From positions 1 to 33,991 of the forward strand of contig JAVKOQ010000477.1 of assembly GCA_031835245.1 (NCBI GenBank): a DNA stretch of 33,991 nucleotides, in the 5' to 3' direction. Under the pieces are notes generated by a model that was given only the letters and a program-made list of their open reading frames with translations, searched no databases and was not told the DNA's origin. Shown here one piece after another: positions 29,518 to 33,991 of the stretch. Position numbers and translations under genes: made by a program. Every line of letters begins with the position of its first letter. Within the stretch, counting starts at the first letter, position 1. This DNA comes from Balamuthia mandrillaris. Taxonomy: Eukaryota > Discosea > Longamoebia > Balamuthiidae.

Positions 29518-29703
29518 CTCTCCCTCTCCCTCTCTCTCCTGTCCCTTACTCCTCCCTCACTGCTTCTCACTCCTTTTTGTGTGTTTTGTGCGTTTACAGA
29601 GGGATTTCTTATTCGGAATGTAGAGTGGAATGCAAACGGCGATGCCCTGCTTTTGCTTGATAAGAATAGGACGTGTTGTTGCTATCCTGGACCTCTACAA
29701 TAA
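27524..29703 (+). CDS. WRAP73: WD-repeat protein WRAP73 (WDR8), 7 exons
   Basis: WRAP73 works with SSX2IP/Msd1-type partners at centrosomes and spindle poles to anchor microtubules. Exons 27524-28060, 28153-28335, 28444-28530, 28602-28878, 29029-29163, 29237-29425 and 29600-29703 join in phase to 503 residues. Landmarks are MEFSEQYRHTG at the start, GWSPDGKWLATAQKHQLVVR, GLVAAFWAPDGQHVITVADF, YMAVAERADCKDWIAIYD, WSRDTHYLALGSYDQRIRLMN, DPQLGIGMLEWSYDSAYF, ARNDNMPNCLWIWD and TASSSLYIWTPGG. They match human WRAP73 in order along its length. The protein is about 40 residues longer, mainly from a Ser/Ala/Glu insert (about residues 80-145) in the first propeller part. The last exon is short and ends CCCYPGPLQ. 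Confidence 0.93.
28115..28150 (+). repeat. (CT)n array in WRAP73 intron 1
   Basis: A CT-dinucleotide array runs into the acceptor CTCTCTAG of intron 28061-28152. It forms the polypyrimidine tract itself. Confidence 0.9.
28534..28568 (+). repeat. (CT)n array in WRAP73 intron 3
   Basis: The array begins within a few bases of the donor (GTACTCTCT) of intron 28531-28601. It is therefore at the 5' end of the intron, not at the acceptor. Confidence 0.9.
29484..29538 (+). repeat. (CT)n array in WRAP73 intron 6
   Basis: A slightly interrupted CT array lies in the middle of intron 29426-29599, the longest array in the window. Confidence 0.9.
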
Positions 29704-29794
29704 ATCCTGCTGTTATGTAAAGCTTAACATGTTAAAAAAAAAATGAATGCTAAACATTACAGACACCAACAAATCTTGTATTAGCAAAAAGTTT

Positions 29795-29865
29795 GGTTCC
29801 GGCGAGTGTTGATCTCGCGACCTTGAGCGTGTTAGGCTCACGTGCTACCGTTGCACCACGGAACC
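29795..29865 (-). tRNA. tRNA-Val (anticodon AAC), with A54-type T loop
   Basis: The minus strand gives acceptor GGTTCCG/CGGAACC, D stem GTGC/GCAC, anticodon stem TGAGC/GCTCA around CTAACAC (anticodon AAC, normally modified to IAC), and T stem GCGAG/CTCGC. The T loop reads ATCAACA instead of the usual TTC start, so the internal B box is unusual. All stems pair perfectly. A73 is present, CCA is not encoded, and five T follow on the transcript strand. It lies between the WRAP73 stop and the transportin promoter. Confidence 0.9.
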
Positions 29866-30274
29866 GCACATGTATTTGCCGTATTTTTCGCACACAGTGA
29901 TGAACTTAATTTTTGTAGTGAACGGTGCCAAAATTTCTTTGCTAGGCGGAAGCGATCGCCCCCCAATTTGTTGTGCAGTGGTGCAGTGCGAGAAAGATAG
30001 CGTGCTCTCTCCTCGTCTCTCTCCGCTCTCTCCTCGTTCTCCCCGCTCCGCTTCCCCTTCCTCCTCCCGCTTGGTTTTCTCCTCTTTCTTTGTGACGGTG
30101 CGTTCCCCTTTTTTTTTATTATCCCTTTTTTTTTTTTTGAAAGAGGAGGGGTGTGATGTGTGAGAAAAGCTCTCCGGATTTCTCATTCCTTCTTGCTGCT
30201 TTTATTTTTTTATTTTTTTTCAACAAAAAAAATTGTGTTGTTGGAAGTAGGTGGTGTGAAACAAAAAACAAAGA
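29866..30274 (+). promoter_or_regulatory. Promoter/5' UTR region of transportin-1
   Basis: About 400 bases lie between tRNA-Val and the transportin ATG. They hold a GCGATCGC palindrome at 29952-29959, a doubled GTGCAGTG near 29973-29988, a pyrimidine-rich block (30005-30070) and poly-T runs (30111-30140). I saw no coding sequence. Promoter identity is inferred from position. Confidence 0.4.
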
Positions 30275-30395
30275 ATGGCTTGGCAACCAAACCCCGAAGA
30301 CGTCCAACAAATCGTGGAGCTGATGAAGCTCAGTCAAACGCCCCGTCCCGATGTCCAGCAAACTGTTCACCAGGTATTTCTTTTTCCTTTCCCTG

Positions 30396-30443
<48 letters not shown>

Positions 30444-31971
30444 CTCTTTCTTGTAAGCTTTCCTCAGGAGCTGTGTGATGGGTACTCACGACCGAGGATT
30501 GAGTGTAGGAACTAGAAAAGCTGCACAACAACCCGGAATACAGCCGCTACCTCTGCTACATTTTCACCAAGCTTCCAGAACTAGGGGAGGATCTGCGCAT
30601 GTTGGCCGGCCTCATGCTCAAAAACTACATAAGAGGGTACTACGTGCACCTGCCGGAGCCCATTCGCACCTACATCAAGAACGAGGTGGTGCAGTGCATC
30701 GGGGACAAGAGGACGGCGGTGCGGCGCACGGTCGGCACCATCATCACCACCGTCATCGAGGTGACCTCCGTGAACGAGTTTCCTGGCCTGCTGCAGCTCT
30801 TCATCCAGCTCTTGGACAGCCAGGACGTCAACGTTATCGATGGCACGCTGAGCGCGTTGGAGAAGATCATCGCGGACTCCTCGGAGAAGCTTGACGCGGA
30901 GGACCACGCTACCGGCCAGCCCCTGCACACCCTCATTCCAAAGCTCTTCCACTTTTTCAACTCGGAGCACGAGGCCTTTCGGCGGTTCTCCCTCAACTGT
31001 ATCAGCCAGTTCATAATATGCATGCCGAGCGCCCTTATGGCCCACATGCGCACTTTTATCGAGGTATCTTTCATCACCATTTGTTTTTTTTTGTTTTTGT
31101 TTGGCTTTTACTCTTTTGTTCTCTCTCTCTGTTGGTTATTTTCTTTTGAAACTTAATTGCTCTTTTTGCATTACATTGTAGGGTCTTTTCCACTTGTCGC
31201 AAGATTCGTCGTCTGAAGTGAAGATGCTGGTTAGTCAGTCGTTTATTACGTTGGTGGAAGTGCGATTGGAGCACCTGCAACCTTATCTGGAGAATACTTT
31301 GCAATGCCTGTTGCAGCTCAGCCAAGACCCCGACGACGAGGTTGCGTTGGAGGCCTGTGAATTTTGGCCATCCATCGCTGAAACTCGTTGCTGCGAGGAG
31401 ATACTACTCCAATTCCTCCCTAAGTACGTCAAATCGTCCCATCTTTGTTCTGTCTTCTTTCCTCGTCGTACATCTCTTATTCTTCAGCGTTTCAACGTTT
31501 GCCCGCTATTTCTTTGTGAAACCTTTTGTTAATATATTGTTTCGCGTACCGTGCAGTATATTACCTATTCTGTTAGAGAGGATTGTTTATTCAGAGGATG
31601 AGATAGCCCTACTTGAGAGTGAGGCCAAAGAGGACGCCTCCGTTCCTGATCGACAGCAAGACATCAGGCCCTATCTTACTAAAAATCGATCGGAAGAGGA
31701 TGAGAACGTCGATGTGGAAGAATGGAGCCTTCGCAAATGCGCTGCTGCAGGAATAGATATATTCGCAGCTGAGTTTGGAGAAGACATTTTACCTTTTGTA
31801 TTACCCATTTTGCAGCAACGCCTTGATGACAAAGAGCTCTGGCCCATTCGAGAAAGCGCCATTTTGTGTTTGGGAGCAATTGCCGAGGGTTGTTCCGATG
31901 CTTTGGGGCCACACCTGCCGAAGATTATCCCGTTTCTATTCACTCAGCTGAACGACACTGAAGTAATCTCT

Positions 31972-32008
<37 letters not shown>

Positions 32009-33531
32009 ATTCCCTCCTCATTTTCGCTTACTGGTTCTTGGCACGTATCATTATTACTGATGCCGTACAAAAAAAAGCCATGCATAAGAAGTATTACATG
32101 TTGGACGCTGAGCAGATATGGTAATTGGATAGCGGAGCAGAAAGAGCGAACCGTGTTCATGGAACCTTTCCTGCAAGGACTGATCGGTCATCTTTTGGAT
32201 CCCCAGAAGAAAGTACAGGAGGCGGCTATATCTGCCCTTGCTACCTTTGAAGAAATAGCGCAGGAAAAGCTGTTACCTTATCTCTCCCACATACTGCAAG
32301 CCCTGGTTAGTGCTTACGGCAAGTACCAGGTTAGTCTTACTTTGCGGATTTTTTGCTTCTCCTTTTCTCATTTCATTTCGCTTTGCCAAATTATTATACA
32401 GGCCAAAAATTTGCTTATCCTCTACGACGCCATTGGTACTATGGCTGACTCTATAGGAAGCCATCTCAACAAAGCAGAGTACATCAACGTTCTGATGCCA
32501 CCCCTGATCGAGCGCTGGAATTCGTTGGCAGATGACGACATTCGTCTCTTTCCTCTGTTGGAATGCCTTAACTCAGTGGCAGTCGCTTTGGGAGAGGGCT
32601 TTTCTAATTTCGCAGAGCCGGTGGCAAGGCGCTGTCTTAAGCTCATAGAGAACACTCTGGTGGCCGACATGGCTGCTCAACAAGACCCAGCAGCAGAGCT
32701 GCCCGAGTTGGACTTTATTGTCTGCTCTCTGGACATGCTTGGTGGCATCGTGGAAGGTCTTGGCTCAGCCTCAGCCGGATTGATCCAACACACGAACCTT
32801 CTCAGCTTGCTTTTTGCCTGCATGAACCACGCCTCTGCCGATATCAAGCAAAGCGCCTTTGCCTTGGTGGGAGAGATGTCTAAGAGCTGCATGAAGCTCC
32901 TCACACCCTGCCTCTCCGAGTATCTTCCCGTTCTTGCCAATAACTTGCACCCAGAGGGTAACGCAGCGTGCAATAATTCCTGTTGGGCTGTTGGCGAGAT
33001 TGCGATGCGGCTGGGCACTGATATGAAGCCCTACGCCGAGGTCTTTGTCAAGCGCCTCATCCCAATCATCAACCAACCCTACCTCACTCGCGCTCTCCTC
33101 GAGAACGCCGCCATCACGCTTGGCAGACTGGGCTTGGTCTGCCCTGATGTCGTGGCCCCTTACTTGGAGGAGTTTATCAAGTCTTGGTGCCTTTCCTTGC
33201 GCTCGGTGCGTGATGACAACGAGAAGGCCTCTGCATTTGAGGGCTTGTGCCTCATGATCAAGACGAATCCTCTTGGAGCAGTGAAGCACTTTGCCTATGT
33301 TTGTGATGCCATTGCTTCTTGGAGCAGACCAAAGCCTGCTTTGCGCGAGTTGTTCCATCAGGTTGGTTCATTCCTTTGAAAAATTGTTGTTGGTGTTACT
33401 AACTCTTTTTTTTTTCACAATAGATCTTGCATGGATTTAGGGCAAGCGTTGGAGATGAGGAGTGGAACAGGATCCAGGAGCCGTGGCCTGCTGCCCTTCG
33501 TGAAGTGCTCCACGAGCGCTATGGCATTTGA
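30275..33531 (+). CDS. TNPO1: Transportin-1 (karyopherin beta-2), 7 exons
   Basis: This is the nuclear import receptor for PY-NLS cargoes, released by RanGTP. Exons 30275-30373, 30509-31063, 31182-31423, 31557-31962, 32078-32329, 32402-33361 and 33424-33531 join in phase to 873 residues, close to the family norm of about 890. Alignable landmarks from start to end are PNPEDVQQIVELMKLSQ, GLMLKNYIRG, EVALEACEFWPSIAE, WSLRKCAAAGID, CLGAIAEGCSDALG, RSITCWTLSRYGNW, NLLILYDAIGTMADSIG, LMPPLIERWN, CNNSCWAVGEIAMRLG, ITLGRLGLVCPDVVAPYL and ILHGFRASVGDEEW. The tryptophans in SRYGNW and CNNSCW correspond to the two cargo-contacting residues I recall for the human protein. The acidic H8 loop (about 319-356) is much shorter than in animals. 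HEAT-repeat solenoid throughout. Confidence 0.96.
30403..30440 (+). repeat. (CT)n array in transportin intron 1
   Basis: The array lies about 30 bases into intron 30374-30508, well before the acceptor GTGTAG. Confidence 0.9.
31974..32004 (+). repeat. (CT)n array in transportin intron 4
   Basis: The array starts about a dozen bases after the donor GTAATC of intron 31963-32077. The acceptor AAAAAAAAG of this intron has almost no pyrimidine tract of its own. Confidence 0.9.
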
Positions 33532-33768
33532 AAGCTCTCACCCACGCTCCTCTCCTCTCTTTTTTTTTTCTTTGTGTTTCGTTATTATTATTTATTTTTT
33601 GTGTGTGACGTACTTTTATTTTTTAAGTCGGCTTTTTTGTTTTTTGTTTTTGTTTTCGTAAGTGACAGACCATTCGTTTGTGTTGTCTCTCTGTTGTTTG
33701 GTTGTTTGGCATTGGAATAAGTGGTTATTATTTATATCTTGTTCTTTTAATTATATTGATGTTTTATT
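33532..33768. other. T-rich convergent 3' region
   Basis: The 237 bases between the transportin stop (plus) and the separase stop (minus) are T-rich on plus with no open frame of note. They probably hold both 3' UTRs. I found no clear AATAAA on plus; on the minus strand the run is A-rich. Confidence 0.5.
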
Positions 33769-33991
33769 TTACTGTTGCAAGAAAGCGGGCAGACCGTAGC
33801 ACACGGGCGCTGCGCCAACAAGGTACCGCAACTTGCACGCCCTCCTCGCCATGGGAATGACGTCCAGCAAGGAACGGGAAGGGTTGTCTTCCAGCCAGCC
33901 TTGCAACAGTGCCATCGTAAACCGGTCAATGTCGCCGTCCGTTACATCCCATAGATTACCCACCACCGCTGGACTGTGCGTTTCGACGACT
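33769..33991 (-). CDS. Separase (peptidase C50), C-terminal end, partial
   Basis: Separase is the cysteine protease that cleaves cohesin at anaphase. About 73 residues are visible, ending at TAA 33771-33769; the rest runs off the right edge. The block VVGNLWDVTDGDIDRFTMAL is the highly conserved segment just after the catalytic cysteine in separases, followed by LLQGWLE and RYLVGAAPVCYGLPAFLQQ at the C terminus. The catalytic His and Cys lie outside the window. Transcription converges on transportin. Confidence 0.93.
   Translation of the reverse strand, partial: VVETHSPAVVGNLWDVTDGDIDRFTMALLQGWLEDNPSRSLLDVIPMARRACKLRYLVGAAPVCYGLPAFLQQ

Noticed and set aside
30475-30894. A His/Arg-rich open frame overlapping transportin exon 2
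   Set aside because: It is an off-frame shadow of the GC-rich transportin exon, whose own frame matches the family along its whole length.
1-33991. CRISPR arrays, bacterial operons, rRNA genes or riboswitches
   Set aside because: No regularly spaced repeats with unique spacers, no ribosome-binding-site-led operons, no rRNA sequence and no riboswitch-like folds were seen; spliced genes show the DNA is eukaryotic.

Overview
The window looks like nuclear DNA of a unicellular eukaryote. Genes are split by short GT-AG introns of about 60-160 bases, many of them pyrimidine-rich with (CT)n arrays. Intergenic gaps between host genes are short, tRNA genes stand alone, and there are both a LINE and an LTR retroelement. 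A Ras exchange factor carrying leucine-rich repeats and a formin-type GBD/FH3 module fits a free-living amoeba (Amoebozoa) best. That placement is an inference from gene content, because no rRNA or other phylogenetic marker is present.

Left third (1-13.96 kb): repeat-rich. A non-LTR retrotransposon (1-4740, 5' end outside the window) carries an ORF1-like protein and an endonuclease/reverse transcriptase ORF2. Its 3' tail abuts the interior of the left LTR of a degenerate Ty3/gypsy chromodomain element (4741-9693). Beyond it lies about 4.3 kb of AT-rich DNA. This holds an unrecognised minus-strand gene or pseudogene with an acidic tail (about 9.85-10.69 kb), a decayed copy of a protein with DUF7869-like motifs (about 10.75-11.9 kb), and otherwise only small inverted repeats.

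Right two thirds (13.96-33.99 kb): dense host genes. In order they are tRNA-Gly(CCC) on minus; glycyl-tRNA synthetase on plus, 8 exons, head-to-head with the tRNA; an 18-exon plus-strand gene for a 1,652-residue LRR-GBD/FH3-ubiquitin-like-RasGEF protein; a minus-strand single-exon gene for a 1,351-residue charged, almost wholly helical protein; WRAP73 on plus, 7 exons; tRNA-Val(AAC) on minus; transportin-1 (karyopherin beta-2) on plus, 7 exons; and the C-terminal end of separase on minus, running off the right edge. For the four spliced plus-strand genes I placed every intron by GT/AG sites, and all exon phases agree.

How the genes fit together: WRAP73 (spindle pole/centriole), transportin (nuclear import and Ran-controlled cargo release) and separase (sister chromatid release) are all mitosis-linked and adjacent. 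The GlyRS/tRNA-Gly pair is a functionally matched neighbour pair. The most unusual single object is the RasGEF gene. It joins a Rho-binding formin regulatory module and talin-head-like ubiquitin folds to a Ras activator, suggesting a Rho-to-Ras signalling switch.
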